A DNA stretch of 64,000 nucleotides from positions 819,947,001 through 820,011,000 of the forward strand of contig CM057459.1 in NCBI GenBank assembly GCA_016271365.2, read 5' to 3'. The notes beneath the pieces were generated by a model. It was not told where the DNA came from. It saw only the letters and a list, made by a program, of their open reading frames with translations, and ran no database searches. Shown here one piece after another: positions 32,804-43,591 of this stretch (position 1 is its first letter; each line of letters starts with the position of its first letter). The translations under genes and the position numbers were made by a program. Source of the DNA: Neoceratodus forsteri. Lineage: Eukaryota; Chordata; Ceratodontiformes; Ceratodontidae.

Positions 32804-34587
32804 GGGCCATATATTCAAAACTTTGAGCTGGGCACAAACCATTTGTGCAAGTTTAGTACAGGATTAGTGTGGGTCCGCTATATTCAAAAGGTCAAATAGC
32901 ACATGCAAACTGCATCAGTGCCAGGCAAAATCATAATGTATGCAAGGGGCAAAGTGAGGGGGCATGTCAGTGTAATGCTATATTCAGCAACTAGTGCTGT
33001 GCAAAATGGTTTTGCATGACATAGCATGACACTTAGTGCAATGCTAATTACCATCCAGGAAAAAGTAGTCTTAACCTTGGGCAATCAGCTTTGTGCAACA
33101 TTTTGGCTTTGCGCGGCATGTGTGTGGCTTTGCATGACCCTAACAAAGCAATATGACACATAGACAAAGCCAGATGAAGAGAAATCATGCTGCTCACAGA
33201 TGGCATCACAATGATACCATCATCTGCCACCAGTCCCAGCAATGCCATGCAGTAAGTTGTGACCCAGCCACCAATGGACAGCATGGCAGTGTGGCCATAC
33301 AGCACACACCTGCAGACATCTCTTCTGTTAACACCAACGGATGCCAGCACACACACATACAGCACTGTGGGCATGGAGGATTTTGAGGGGAGGGTGCACA
33401 GGTGGCCAGGCTGTGTCAGAGACCAGGTGTAGCCACAGTGCTGGGACACATCATGCAGTGCACATGGGCCAGTATTGGGAATACAACAACACCAGTGTGC
33501 CTTTTTGATCATATGTGCCCCCCCAGCCACATACTGCACAGCTGTACAACTGCCACGGCACACATAGCTGGCCATGTATATGTCACTGTGAGCATCCCAT
33601 GCCAGAGATGCAGCATCTGTGGGTCACACAACAGCATAACAGTAATGTCCACTGTCAGTAAACACCTACAAGTTGGGCCTGTCACTGTGTACAGTGCAGT
33701 CATCATCACGGACCTACACACCATAGGCAGTGCTGTGTTCCTCACAATACCTGGCCCTCTTGCTACTGTAGTGTCTTCTGTGCACTGTAGCATGACCTAC
33801 AGTGTGACAGTTGCAAGCAGCACCACCACCACCTGTGCCTATGCTGTGTTGTCCCCTGGGGTACAATTTGCTATGCTATGCTGTACTGTTTACATGTAGC
33901 CTGCAGCTATCATCATGCACTGCCAGACTGACCTACAGGTGGAGCTGCGGTTGGACCTGGCCAGCCCCTGTACTTCCAGACTGACCTAAAGGTGGAGCTG
34001 TGGGACCCTGCAGTAATGCTGGGCAAACTGCATGCAAATCAGGGCATAATGAGATGCTAATCTGGATGTTTGCCCAGAGACTACCTATGTAGGTTCATTT
34101 GCATGTTACTTTTGAATATGGCAAAGTTTAGCACCAGGCAAATGTGTTTGCACCAGGCAAAATGTTTAGCTCCATGCTAAACCCACAGAAACATGTTAGT
34201 GCTGCGCAAACAGTTTGGGGAATATTATACAGTTTTGAACACTGTGCTTTTACATGCGCTGCTGTCTGCAGCTGTACTGGGTCGCATTTGCTGGCACACA
34301 CATTGGCCACATGGTTCACCTCTACCTACCTTCATGTCACTGTGCACTGTGTTGTTGTTGTTGTGGTTTGCACTTCCTGGTTGCTGTACTCAGAGCTGTC
34401 TTATTCCAGGGCAAAGTTTGCCCTGCACTCCCTGCCCAGTTTGCCTGGCCTCATTCCCCTGCTATATTCAGATGCTGTTTGCCATGGGCTATTCCTTTTG
34501 AATATAGCTTGTTTTTTGCTCTGGGCTATGTTTGCCCACTGGGCAGTGCTAATTTAGCCCCGGGGCAAAGTTTTGAATATCTGGCCC
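32804..34587. mobile_element. PIF/Harbinger-like element, 1.78 kb
   Basis: Terminal inverted repeats 'gggccatatattcaaaactt' (left) and the reverse complement of 'aagttttgaatatctggccc' (right) bound the element. A 3-bp direct repeat 'tat' lies at 32,801-32,803 and 34,588-34,590. Sub-terminal inverted copies follow: 'gctatattcaaaaggt' at about 32,878 against 'ccttttgaatatagc' at about 34,492. The G-G-G-C-C start with a 3-bp A/T duplication fits the PIF/Harbinger class, although the usual duplication is T-W-A. Interior frames at 33,402-33,899 (+) and 33,048-33,575 (-) carry no transposase motif, so it is probably non-autonomous. Confidence 0.65.
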
Positions 34588-34731
34588 TATATATTACGTC
34601 AATATTTCCTCCAGCTTGGCATCAAATAAGATCTTGGCTTATAAAAAGTGTTGACATGCCTAAAGTTTGTTGTAATTAATTATACAATGGCAAGAAAAAA
34701 TCCTGGACTCTGTTTGGTCAGTCTTGGGCTG

Positions 34732-34767
34732 GACCCATGATGTTATCCCAGCATAACATCATGGGTC
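34732..34767. repeat. perfect 15-bp inverted repeat
   Basis: 'gacccatgatgttat' and its exact reverse complement are separated by 6 bases ('cccagc'). Confidence 0.95.
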
Positions 34768-34910
34768 TAGTCTCAGCCTCACTGTGAACCTGTAGATGAT
34801 CTTTTGCTTGATTGTTTCATCTTTTCTTAAAAAAACAAAACTATTTTTCCACACAAAAACATCTTTAAAATGATTGTTTTTATTCTGTGTAACAACGAGC
34901 CATTGTATAA

Positions 34911-35056
34911 TAGCAATAATGCCCTCCAGGGTGTGTGTCATTTGGGATAACGTCACACCTCAGATATTGGATGCACTTGGCCTGCAGCCTCACGCCCAAC
35001 CACCTGAGGTATGACGCTGTCCCGGCATGACACACACCCTTTCGGGCATTATTGCT
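34911..35056. mobile_element. 146-bp hairpin element
   Basis: Arms 34,911-34,963 and 35,003-35,056 are inverted copies ('agcaataatgccc', 'gggtgtgtgtcat', 'cacctcag' against their complements). The loop 'cacttggcctgcagcctcac' closely matches the loop of the hairpin at 12.54 kb ('cactcagcctgcagcctcat'), so both belong to one family. No coding capacity. Confidence 0.75.
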
Positions 35057-35079
35057 TAACTGAAAAACATCTACGTGTC

Positions 35080-35275
35080 TGTCATGTACAGTATTATGTC
35101 TTTTGATACTGGTTGTATATTGTATTTGCTATGCTTGTATTTATGTACATATTCTGTGTAACTATTTATTTTATACATTGGAACCCCATTGAAAATGAGC
35201 TTCAGCTCAATTGGGCTATCCTTTTCTGAATTTTGAGAATAAAATATTTACTACTACTACTACTACTACATGTTG
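35080..35275 (+). mobile_element. L2-like LINE 3' tail
   Basis: AT-rich 3' UTR ending in 'gaaaatgagcttcagctcaa' and 'ttgggctatcc', a stem-loop tail like those at 853 and 22.44 kb, then AATAAA and a (CTA)n run at 35,250-35,270. No coding part is left. Confidence 0.55.
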
Positions 35276-35412
35276 TGAGAGATCAAAGCAAATTAACACA
35301 TACCCTGGCTACATTATCATCAGACCTCAAATTTAGTTATACAAATTATGCACGATTACATTATTAATACTGTAAATTAAAATATTACTGTTCAGACCTT
35401 CTTACTGTTTAG
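35276..35412. other. AT-rich flank of the candidate exon
   Basis: No repeat recognised. The last 25 bp ('cttcttactgtttag') form a pyrimidine-rich splice-acceptor-like end. Confidence 0.3.
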
Positions 35413-35520
35413 ATTGCTCGTTCCAACAACAAACAATACATTTATGTTCCACAGCCTAGAGTTGGAGGTCCAAAACACAAGAAAAACTCAACTGTTGTCA
35501 CCTACAAATATCGTTCTTAG
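35413..35520 (+). CDS. candidate terminal exon of an unknown host gene
   Basis: After the acceptor-like 'ttcttactgtttag' a phase-0 open stretch of 35 codons ends in TAG at 35,518-35,520. The peptide is basic and reads like real protein ('NNKQYIYVPQPRVGGPKHKK', ending 'TVVTYKYRS'). It lies in one of the few repeat-free patches of the window and uses ordinary codons. An upstream in-frame stop sits inside the acceptor, as expected for an intron. I do not recognise the protein. The alternative is a chance open stretch of 108 bp, which is not rare. No polyadenylation signal was noted just downstream. Confidence 0.35.
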   Translation: MARSNNKQYIYVPQPRVGGPKHKKNSTVVTYKYRS

Positions 35521-35669
35521 TTTTTTGACTTTTTATAACTCTAAATGAGAACATAAGGAACCCAATAATTATACAGGTGAATTTCTCAACCATGGTTTGT
35601 CAGCAGTTAATTCACTAGATGAGGTCTCCCTTGCCAGGAGTTTGATTGTTTCTCTACCCCTCCACCAAA
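35521..35669. other. no gene recognised
   Basis: Unassigned; would be 3' UTR if the preceding exon is real. Confidence 0.25.
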
Positions 35670-35724
35670 CACATACACACACAGACATACACAGACACAC
35701 ACAGACACACACACACACACACAC
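35670..35724. repeat. (CA)n microsatellite
   Basis: About 55 bp of CA units with 'cagaca' interruptions. Confidence 0.95.
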
Positions 35725-36299
35725 TTACCATAAGAGATCTCAGTTGCTCTTATCTGTTATGTTTGGGAAGCAGTCATAGCCCTTACTGTCAAAAAGAAAT
35801 TTATGTATTTAGTCTGGGTAGTTCATTGAAGACCTAGCAGTTTACCAGATAGGGCTTGAGAGTTTAAAAAACAGTGTAAATCTTTACAAATGTTATGGGA
35901 AAGGGTAACATTTCTGAGGTATGAATCTTTCTTGAAAGATATTCATGCCCAACTGAAGTTAATAGCAAAGAATGTTTAAATGCTAGGCATTTAAATGTGC
36001 AAGCTGTTGCATTTCGAAGGGGGTAAATAAATCTCCAGTTTAATAGGCAACCAATATTTAACAAGCTGTTTCAGTTTCCTAATGGCCATCTGATAAGCAG
36101 CTTGGAGTTATATCTCCAACATTTTAAACAGAAAGAAGGGATTATTTTATTTTAGTTGCCATAGTGATTTGTGTATGTGGAAGGATACATTGAAAAGTCA
36201 AAAAAAATGCATTCCACGATACTCCATTCTCAAGCTGCTGATAACAAGATGGCTGTGGGCTCTGCTCACAACCATAAAAATCCTTGAAGCCTCCAGATT
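35725..36299. other. no gene recognised
   Basis: AT-rich. 'acaagatggctgtgggctct' at about 36,246 resembles 'caaaatggctgtaggctcc' at 52,636, the right edge of another insertion. No frame supported. Confidence 0.3.
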
Positions 36300-36540
36300 C
36301 TATATGAGTTCTACACAACAGCCAGTGGCAGCAGCAGAAAGAGAAAATATCATAAATCCATCTCCAATCTAACACCAGAACTGAAGTAAGTGGTGGTTCT
36401 TGTGATTGGGAAGCGGGGGGTCACAGGAGAAAGTTGTTTAGTGGGCTTTCTCACTCTCACTGAAGCTCTACTAGAGAAGGAAATAGTGCTGCCTGTATAC
36501 TAGATGAGTGTTGCTCTAACAGCCAGTTTAGGGTTATTTT

Positions 36541-36572
<32 letters not shown>

Positions 36573-36665
36573 TCCTTCTTTCTTTCTCTGAATAATTTAA
36601 GAGACTAACCTGTTGCCAGCTTGAGTCCTTTGTTCTAGGCAGTATCACTAGGAGGGTCACGTGAA
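36300..36665. repeat. dispersed repeat A, copy 2
   Basis: Second copy of the repeat at 27,664-28,012, in the same orientation. It has gained a (CTTT)n tract at 36,541-36,590, at the position where copy 1 reads 'tttcttctttccattttcag'. The shared block resumes with 'ctgaataattt' and runs to 'aggagggtcac'. Confidence 0.75.
36537..36592. repeat. (CTTT)n microsatellite
   Basis: About 12 tetranucleotide units inside repeat A copy 2. Confidence 0.95.
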
Positions 36666-37090
36666 TAGCATGGACCAACTTAGATTTAGCAGAAAGTCCC
36701 ACCTGGGGGCAATCCTAGCTACAGTATAAAAGAACTCTTACCTGACAGGCCCCTGCACATGTTCATGCCTCAGCATGTGAGTGGAACAGCACATGAGTGG
36801 AAAAGGAGTAAGACTGGCAGTTTAGGCATTAACAGGCTTCCACATGAGGAAGCAGGAAGCTGAGAACTTTGCCGATTGACTAAGTTAAGGTGCCTATTCA
36901 CTCCTGGTGTTGCATTTACTGCCAGGCTGGGTGAAAGGTAAAGTGTATGCCAAAACAAGGAATAGGAGCAACACCCTATCTAGGATATGTGTACAAAGGG
37001 GAATAAGAAACAACAAAAGTGGTAAAACTAAATTAAAACTAAAAACACCTTAGCAGGGGTAAAAAGTACACAACAAGGGTTGTTCACTCG
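36666..37090. other. no gene recognised
   Basis: Unassigned. The upstream limit of the L1/Tx1-like element is not clear and may lie anywhere from about 36,960 to 37,100. Confidence 0.3.
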
Positions 37091-38480
37091 TACGCCATGT
37101 AAGTCGCAGTTGGCTGCCGGGGGGGCCGGGGACGGCTTTGTTGGCTTCCTCCGTGATGGCTGGGGTGGGAGGTTAACATCTTCCTATAACAATATCATGG
37201 CTCTGGAGTTGCTCTTCTTCGGTATCTCTCCCTTCCATACATTTATTCTATGAGTCCATTTCGACAGCTGGTGCTCCCGATGGAGGTGGGGGGACGGGAA
37301 CCTTGCAGAACACTGTCGGAGGAGGCTGGATGTGGAGCCGCCATCCCTCCTTTCCTCTGCCAGATAGCCCAACTTTCCACTATTGGTGTGACCAGAAGAG
37401 CTGCAGGGGCGGGAGATGTGGGGGGAAGTTAAAAGGCAACACGCTCCGTGGATAGTCTGAGGGCTCCTTCCCATCGGAGAGGCCCTCCAGACAGAAGATA
37501 TGGCTTTTGTAGCAGTTCTCCCTCCTCTGCAGGGCCTATAACTCAGACACCAGCCTCTCGCTAGGCTGGGCCCCGAGGGAGGTGCTGTCCAGATCTCTTG
37601 GCTCTGGATTTGCCATCATGGGAGGACAAGGCTCAATCGGCCTCTCACTCCTTGGGGGCTTGTTCGGCGCGGGGGCCCGGGGGAGGCACTTGCCTACTTA
37701 GGGAGCAGCTGATCTTAGACGTAGCTCTCCCTCCACTCCCTAGTAGGAACAGATATATACACCCAATTGAAGGAGTATATTGGAGGGAGGGGAATGTTTC
37801 TGCGGGGGTTCTTGCCATTTCTGAGTGACATCGTATTGTTCCTTCCCCTCTTTTTGTGGAGAAAATGGGCCGTGGGCAAAGGGAACGTGATGATTATGCA
37901 GTTCTGAAAGACCGGGGCTACCAACTACAGAATGCTTTAACCAGTGGAATCTAGGCGATTTTCACTCAGCCCATGAGAGGGGGATTCCCCCCCCTTTGGG
38001 AATTATTTTCCATAATTTCGGGTATGTTTGAGTGGGTGGGTACTGAACACCTGTCGGGATCATATGCAGTCTTTCACTGACAGAAGGGGGTGGGGCCTTA
38101 CTCCTGGGTCTTCCAGGGCCTCCCAGGGATCACTCATTGCACTTCTGAGTGCCCTGACCTGGTCTGTTTTTTCAGACACCTCCTCGCTACCAAATATTGG
38201 TCAGCATTCCCTTGGAAGCCACACTATTGCTTATGGGGAAATAGGACTGAGAGGAGTTTCGGCTGAGGCTTCCCATCACTCAAGTCAGCTCATGGCCCTA
38301 AATAGGATGAGGCCAGAGTGATGGTTTTCTAGTAGAATAGTGGTTAAAAGTTTTCAATTAAGTTTCAAGGTTTACTGTATTATTTGCTTAGCTCTGCAGA
38401 TTTGTTACACACTTAAACAGGTAATGCTTAGAGAATCTACAACTCAGAAAAGGAATGTTCACCCTAAGTGGAAGGAACAT
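37091..38480 (+). promoter_or_regulatory. GC-rich 5' region of the L1/Tx1-like element
   Basis: A GC-rich block ('ctgccgggggggccgggg' near 37,117; 'gttcggcgcgggggcccggg' near 37,663) precedes ORF2. It could be the internal promoter/5' UTR with ORF1 lost or too decayed to read. Open frames here (37,598-37,828, 38,028-38,321) show no ORF1 coiled coil or RNA-recognition motif. The call is positional. Confidence 0.4.
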
Positions 38481-38502
38481 GGCTAGTTGAACTACCAAGT
38501 TA

Positions 38503-39234
38503 ATGTCACTGAATGTGAACGGATCGACCAGCCCAATAAAGAGAAAGAGGATCCAGCAATTTGTTATGTCCCAGGGTTGTGGAGGTGTGTTTCTGCAAGA
38601 AACGCACCTCTCTCCTCAGGAAGCCCAAAAGCTTAAATTTAAGGCCTTCCCAGTGATATATCACTACTCGCTCCCAGTGGGTAGAAGGAGGGGGGTAGCC
38701 ATATTACTCTCCTCGAAACTACAGTTTCAGCAGCAGGAGGTGATAGAGGAACCCAAGGCTAGGTACATCATTGTAATTGGGACCACCCAAGACACATTAG
38801 TAACTTTGGCAAACATCTACATCCCCCCTGGATCTCCTGCCAAGGTGTTTTCAAGTATTTTGCAACTAGTGGCAGAAAAGGCTAGAGGCATGCTAATAAT
38901 GGGAGGTGATTGGAACATAGTTTTAAATAGGGCCCTTGACTCTACCTCCCAGATCCCAAAAGTGGACGCAGCCAAAGCCCGCTCTATTAAAATTCAACTT
39001 GAACAATTAGGCCTGTGTGACATTTGGAGAGAAAGATACCCGAGAACACTGGAGTTTACCTGCTTTTCACCGAGGTTTAGAGTATTCTCCCATCTAGATA
39101 TGTTTTTCACATTCAAAGGTGACCTGAGCAGATTCCCCCCATGTGGGTGGGTACAACTATTCTCTCAGATCATAGTCCTATTTTTTGGGAGGTGGAGCTG
39201 GGACTACCCAAAAGGACCACACACTGGAGACTGA
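38503..39234 (+). pseudogene. L1/Tx1-like ORF2 AP endonuclease
   Basis: An open frame of 243 residues. 'SLNVNGSTSP' at residues 2-11 carries the metal-site Asn, 'VFLQETHL' at about 29-36 the catalytic Glu, 'ANIYIPPGSP' at about 104-113 the Tyr, and 'MGGDWNIVLN' at about 132-141 the Asp-x-Asn pair. A frameshift at about 39,145 moves the final S-D-H box ('LSDHSPIFWEVE') into the overlapping frame that starts at 39,141. All catalytic residues are therefore still encoded, but in two frames. The family enzyme nicks the target DNA to start reverse transcription. The start codon at 38,503 gives a plausible ORF2 N-terminus. Confidence 0.85.
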
Positions 39235-39745
39235 ACACATCCTTCCTCCAGGACAAAGGTGTCCTGAAGGAACTCAGGGACCACCTGAAAGTTACCCTCG
39301 AGGAAAATACCAGGCAAGAGATTTCACCCCAGATATTATGGGATACTCTTAAAGCTGTCCTTAGAGGTAAACTCATATCAATAGCCTCACGTAGAAAACG
39401 AGAACAAATGCAACGCCAACAGGAACTAATGTCTCAGATTAAGAGTCTAGAAGATGCCCAAAAAATCAAGTGGGAGGAGTCCAGGGGCAGGGAACTTTTA
39501 AAGTGCAGGGAACTCCTACATAACATCCAAAAACTAGAGATAGAAAAAGCTCTGTCCTATTTAAAACAAAGGTATTATGAGGGTGGGCCTAGAGGCACTA
39601 AACTCTTGGCCTATAGACTACGTCACCATGCAGCCAAAGCCACAATAACTAAAATACTTTCACCTCGAACAGGCCAAATGGCTAGACAGGTGACCCAGAT
39701 AGCAGACTCGTTCGAGGAGTACTACTCCAAGCTAGCGTCTTATTA
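39141..39745 (+). pseudogene. L1/Tx1-like ORF2 linker region
   Basis: A 204-codon frame continues the endonuclease from the S-D-H box into a Gln/Glu/Lys-rich helical linker ('RKREQMQRQQELMSQIKSLE' at about 95-114), then 'SFEEYYSKL', the block that precedes the L1 reverse transcriptase. It ends at about 39,740, where an L2-like insertion begins; the last few codons and the stop are contributed by the insertion. Confidence 0.8.
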
Positions 39746-40808
39746 TCAACTATAATAAGACTAAAGTCATGATATTCGTCCACCCTCAGAACCCACTCAA
39801 AAACCTATGCCCCAAATTTCTCACTACAAATCAGACCCCCAGAACAAGTATACAACTTTAAATACTTAGGGATCACACTAGACCCTGCCCTCAGCTTTAA
39901 TCAACATATCCTACACCTAACAACCACCCTTAGCTCCAGACTTGGTGTACTCTACTGGTACAAACACTGCCTCACCCCTGAAGCACTACAGCTTACCATA
40001 AACTCCTCGGTCCTCTCCCTGCTAGACTACGGCATCCTAATATACAGTGCCGTGCCCCCCACAGCACCTAAGTAAACTCCGGCTTGTGCTCAACAAAGCC
40101 TGCCGCCTCATCCTAGGATGTGATCGTTTCACTCACTCCTGCTCCCTCTACAGCAGCACAAACTGGCTAAACCTGGATAGCAGAATCAGGTACCACACCT
40201 GCCTTATGACCAAAAAGGTACTACTCGGCCTCACCCCACCCTCCCTGCACCAAATTATCCGCCCAACTCCACCTGGCAAAACAACCCATAGCACAAGCAA
40301 GTGGCTACTATGGGTACCACATGGCCGGACCTCCCAATACCAACGCACTTTCAGTTTCAGGGCCCCTTCCTGGACAAACTCCCTCCCTATCCATATAACT
40401 GATGAAATAAGGCTGGGCCCATACAAATCAAAGCTAAGGGAATACCTGCAGGCTTCAAATTTATGTGACTGCCCTTGATACCTGATCTGCCACTGCCTCC
40501 TTTCAAACAATCTATTTAGCAGGTCAATGTACAAAAATAATGCATTTACTTAATAGGACAATCAGCCTCCTACAGAGTCTTTCTGTTTCTCCTTCCCCTG
40601 CTAAGCTAAAGTACCTAAATCTCTGTTAAATCTCCATGAAACAACATGTAACCTGTTTTTTTGATTATAATTGTTACTTTGTTATGTACTGTATTCTCTG
40701 TATCATAAGTCCCGTCCCTGTTCAATTTATGTATGACGTGGAACCTTTGTAAATGAGTCTCTGACTCAAAGGTCTTTCTGAATATCACAATAAAAAAAAA
40801 AAAAAAAA
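39741..40808 (+). mobile_element. L2-like LINE inserted in the L1/Tx1-like element
   Basis: A 5'-truncated L2-clade copy starting in the reverse transcriptase just after the active site ('NYNKTKVMIF', about 39,748) and ending in a 17-base poly(A) at 40,792-40,808. A frameshifted C-terminus follows: 'LLDYGILIYS', then the open frame 40,047-40,478 with 'LRLVLNKACRLILGCDRFTH' and 'KKVLLGLTPPSLHQII'. The tail contains the stem 'aacctttgtaaa...ctcaaaggt' shared with the antisense L2 copies at 54.77 and 56.88 kb. L1/Tx1 coding resumes at 40,809. No clear target-site duplication was seen. Confidence 0.9.
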
Positions 40809-41850
40809 GTGAGGATATGAGTCAGTAGAAAATACCTCTATATCAGACAAACAAAATTATCTGGGTTCCATACCGCTTCCTCCTCTCTCTGAAGAGGCAG
40901 CCCAAATACTGACCAAGCCTATTACCCAGGAAGAAATTACCTCCATAATTAAAAAACTTAAGCTGGCCAAATGTCCTGGCCCTGATGGGTTCGGAGATGA
41001 ATTTTATAAAACTCTAGCCCCAGAAGTGGTTCCCCTTCTCCACAAAGCTTTCTCAAACATCTGGTCTGGGGGTGGTCCCCCCCATGGCAATACGCCACCA
41101 CAACAGTCCTGCATAAAGAAGGAAAAGACCTCTCAAAATGCGAATCTTACCGCCCCATATCCTTATTAAATCAGGATTATAAGATCTTCACCTCCATAAT
41201 AGCATACAGACTCAATCTGATACTACCAGAGCTAATCCAGTCAGACCAATCGGGCTTTGAGCTGGGCCGGCAGGCCTCTGACAGAGTTCGTTCTGCTTTA
41301 GACATGATAGATAAGATCCAACGAACCCATACCCCAGCCTGCTTGCTAAGCTTAGATGCTGAAAAGGCCTTTGACAGGTCTCATGGGAGTTTCTGTTTTC
41401 GGTACTTGAACATAGGGGGTTCCCCGAGTTTTTCACAGACACCATGAGATCCTTGTACAGGGGCACTCAGGCATATGTCAGGGTAAATGGGGGCCTGTCT
41501 AGAAGATTTCACCTCAGTAGGGGCACCCGGCAGGGGTGTCCTCTTCCCCCCTGCTGTTTGCGCTCTATATCGAACCCCTAGCGGAGGCTATCAGAAGAGC
41601 GCAAGGGGTGTTGGGGATCGAGGTGGGGGGAATACAGAAGAAGATCCTGTTGTATGCAGATGATGTTCTTCTGTCCCTATCCTGGCCTCACAAATCGATA
41701 GAACAAGTTTGGTCCATTCTTGAGACATTTGGGAGGTACTCGGGTTACTCCTTAAATAAGACCAAAACAGAGGCCTTAAGCTTCTTTTTTAATCCATCTG
41801 AGGACTTCTGCCAACTTCTCCAATTAAATTGGACAGCTGGGGTATGAAAT
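40809..41850 (+). pseudogene. L1/Tx1-like ORF2 reverse transcriptase
   Basis: Collinear continuation after the L2 insertion. The N-terminal 'KKLKLAKCPGPDGFGDEFYK' block lies at about 40,946-41,005. A frameshift near 41,080 leads to 'ESYRPISLLN' (about 41,140), 'LSLDAEKAFDR' (about 41,347) with the first catalytic Asp, 'GTRQGCPL' (about 41,523) and 'KILLYADDVLLS' (about 41,641-41,676) with both Asp residues of Y-A-D-D. The frame 41,536-41,847 is intact across the catalytic box. At least two frameshifts break the domain, so it is inactive. Confidence 0.85.
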
Positions 41851-42464
41851 ACCTGGGGATTCACATTACTAAACATTCATCTAAATTATACGGGGCAAAT
41901 TACACACCCCTGACGTCCTCCATCAAGAAAGACTTGGAAAGGTGGTCTCTAATTAATATCCCTATGTATGCCAGAATTCAAGCTATAATCATGAATATGT
42001 TGCCAAAATTTTTGTACCTGTTTCAGTGTATACCCCTCCATATTCATAAATCCAACTTCCAGATATGGCATAAAATGATCTCAAGATTTATTTGGGCTAA
42101 TAAGAGACCAAGAACAAGGTTAAAAACATTACAGGCCCAACGCGAGATGGGGGGTAGGTCACTCCCAGATCTGGAGGATTATTTCCTTATGGTACAACTA
42201 AAACAGTCCTTACAGTGGTCGGGTCCCAGTTCCACCTCTGGCTGGAGGGACTTGGAGAGGAGAGAGGAGGAGGCGGGGACTAGGCAGCCCCTTGAAGATC
42301 GTATACTGACTCCCTTCTCAACTCGTTTTCACCCAATACCCAGGCTCAGTTCGGTTGGTGAGACCCTCTGCTCGGTCCGTAGCCTGTGGCAAAAACATAA
42401 ATTGTTACCTTCACTATGGTCTCTTAGGAGACTAGCTTGGACTGAGGACTTTCCCCCAAACTGA
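41829..42464 (+). pseudogene. L1/Tx1-like ORF2 thumb and connecting region
   Basis: A 211-codon frame beginning 'WGMKYLGIHITK', the block after the catalytic box. It continues with 'MLPKFLYLFQCIPL' and 'FIWANKRPRTRLKTLQAQRE', both typical of the region between reverse transcriptase and C-terminus in L1/Tx1 elements, and ends in TGA at 42,462. It is one frame off the preceding segment. Confidence 0.8.
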
Positions 42465-42494
42465 CTGGACCCTACATATAAGCTATGGAGTAAA

Positions 42495-43370
42495 ATGGGC
42501 TTGACATTTCTCAGGCAGTTCTTCCAGGGGGAGCTAATCCTGGATTTTAATTCACTTAAGATTAAATTTGGGCTTAAGAATGCAGACCACTGCAGGTTCC
42601 TCCAGGTTAAAACATACATATCCTCGCTTCAAAGGAAAATAGTGGGTCTGGATGGGGTGGCTCCCCTAATAGCAGCCATCCAACAGATAAAATCATTATC
42701 GGCCCAAAAGGGTGAAATTTCGAATCTTTACAAGGTCCTAAGGATGATAAGACCTGACCTCCTAGCTAAAATTAAAAACAAATGGCAGAAGGAAGCTGGT
42801 CGGGGCCCTGCCCCTATTAATTGGGTCTCTGTCTTCTGCACTGTTAAATTGGCAACTAAATCACCCCTTTGGCAAGAATTTGCTTGGAAGGTCAGGATCC
42901 ATTTCTTCCTTACACCTGATGTACTTAACAGAAAAAAAACAAATCTCTCGGCTGGCTGCTGGAGGGGTTGTGGAGAAGAAAAGGCAAACTACCTGCACAT
43001 CTTTTGGGCCTGCCCTAAACTAAACAGATTCTGGGCTGACATCACATCTGCTATAAAGAGCATATTGGGCATCATCCAGCCGTTGAATTGGGAAGAACTG
43101 GTTCTGGGAATCCCTCCCCCTGAGGTTAGGGGACCCAACCCGCTGTACCTTTGGGCAAGTTTAACGACAGCGGCCCACAAGGCGATAACCAGGACCTGGC
43201 TTAGTCCTAATGCACTCCAGAAGCAAGAATGGATCCTAATTATTAAAGGTCTGGCTGACCTGGAGGAACTCACCTTTAAATTAAATCACAAGACCACTCT
43301 CTATGTTCAGAGATGGTCTAGGTGGGTTGTATGGCTTCGATCAAGTGGGGCTTCTTCGCCAGGAAGTTAA
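42495..43370 (+). pseudogene. L1/Tx1-like ORF2 C-terminal domain with zinc knuckle
   Basis: A 291-codon frame, the longest in this element. 'CWRGCGEEKANYLHIFWAC' at about residues 155-173 is the Cys-x3-Cys-x8-His-x4-Cys knuckle of L1/Tx1 ORF2 proteins, thought to contact element RNA. The domain follows a single stop at 42,462 and lies in a frame that would otherwise continue the protein. The frame ends at 43,370, followed by about 200 bp of 3' UTR and the poly(A). Confidence 0.85.
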
Positions 43371-43591
43371 GACATTCCACACCTCCTCCTCTTGGGTTTA
43401 GGCTATCCGTAGTTCTGAATTTGTTTACTAGTAACTCTCTAGATCCCTGTTCCCTCCAGTATAACAATGAAATGGATTGTATTACTGCACAAAGTTTTAA
43501 GTTTTTTATCCAGATTCTCAAAGCAGTAAATATTTACTCTGCAGAGCTTGTATAAAGAACAAAAATTAAAGTTAAAAAAAAAAAAAAAAAA

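Larger units (their letters stand above)
37091..43591 (+). mobile_element. L1/Tx1-like LINE, interrupted by an L2-like copy
   Basis: About 5.4 kb of element plus a 1.07-kb insertion. It has a GC-rich 5' region (37.09-38.48 kb), then an ORF2 with AP endonuclease (38.50-39.23), coiled-coil linker (39.14-39.74), reverse transcriptase (40.81-41.85) and C-terminal domain with a zinc knuckle (42.5-43.37), and an 18-base poly(A) at 43,574-43,591. The endonuclease spelling, the long linker and the C-x3-C-x8-H-x4-C knuckle are those of the L1/Tx1 lineage rather than CR1 or L2. ORF1 was not recognised. Frames remain long, so this copy is younger than most others here. Confidence 0.8.

Noticed and set aside
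33048..33899. Overlapping open frames on both strands (175 and 165 codons)
   Set aside because: Both are Cys/His/Thr-rich with no domain, and lie inside a Harbinger-like element. No transposase motif was seen on either strand.
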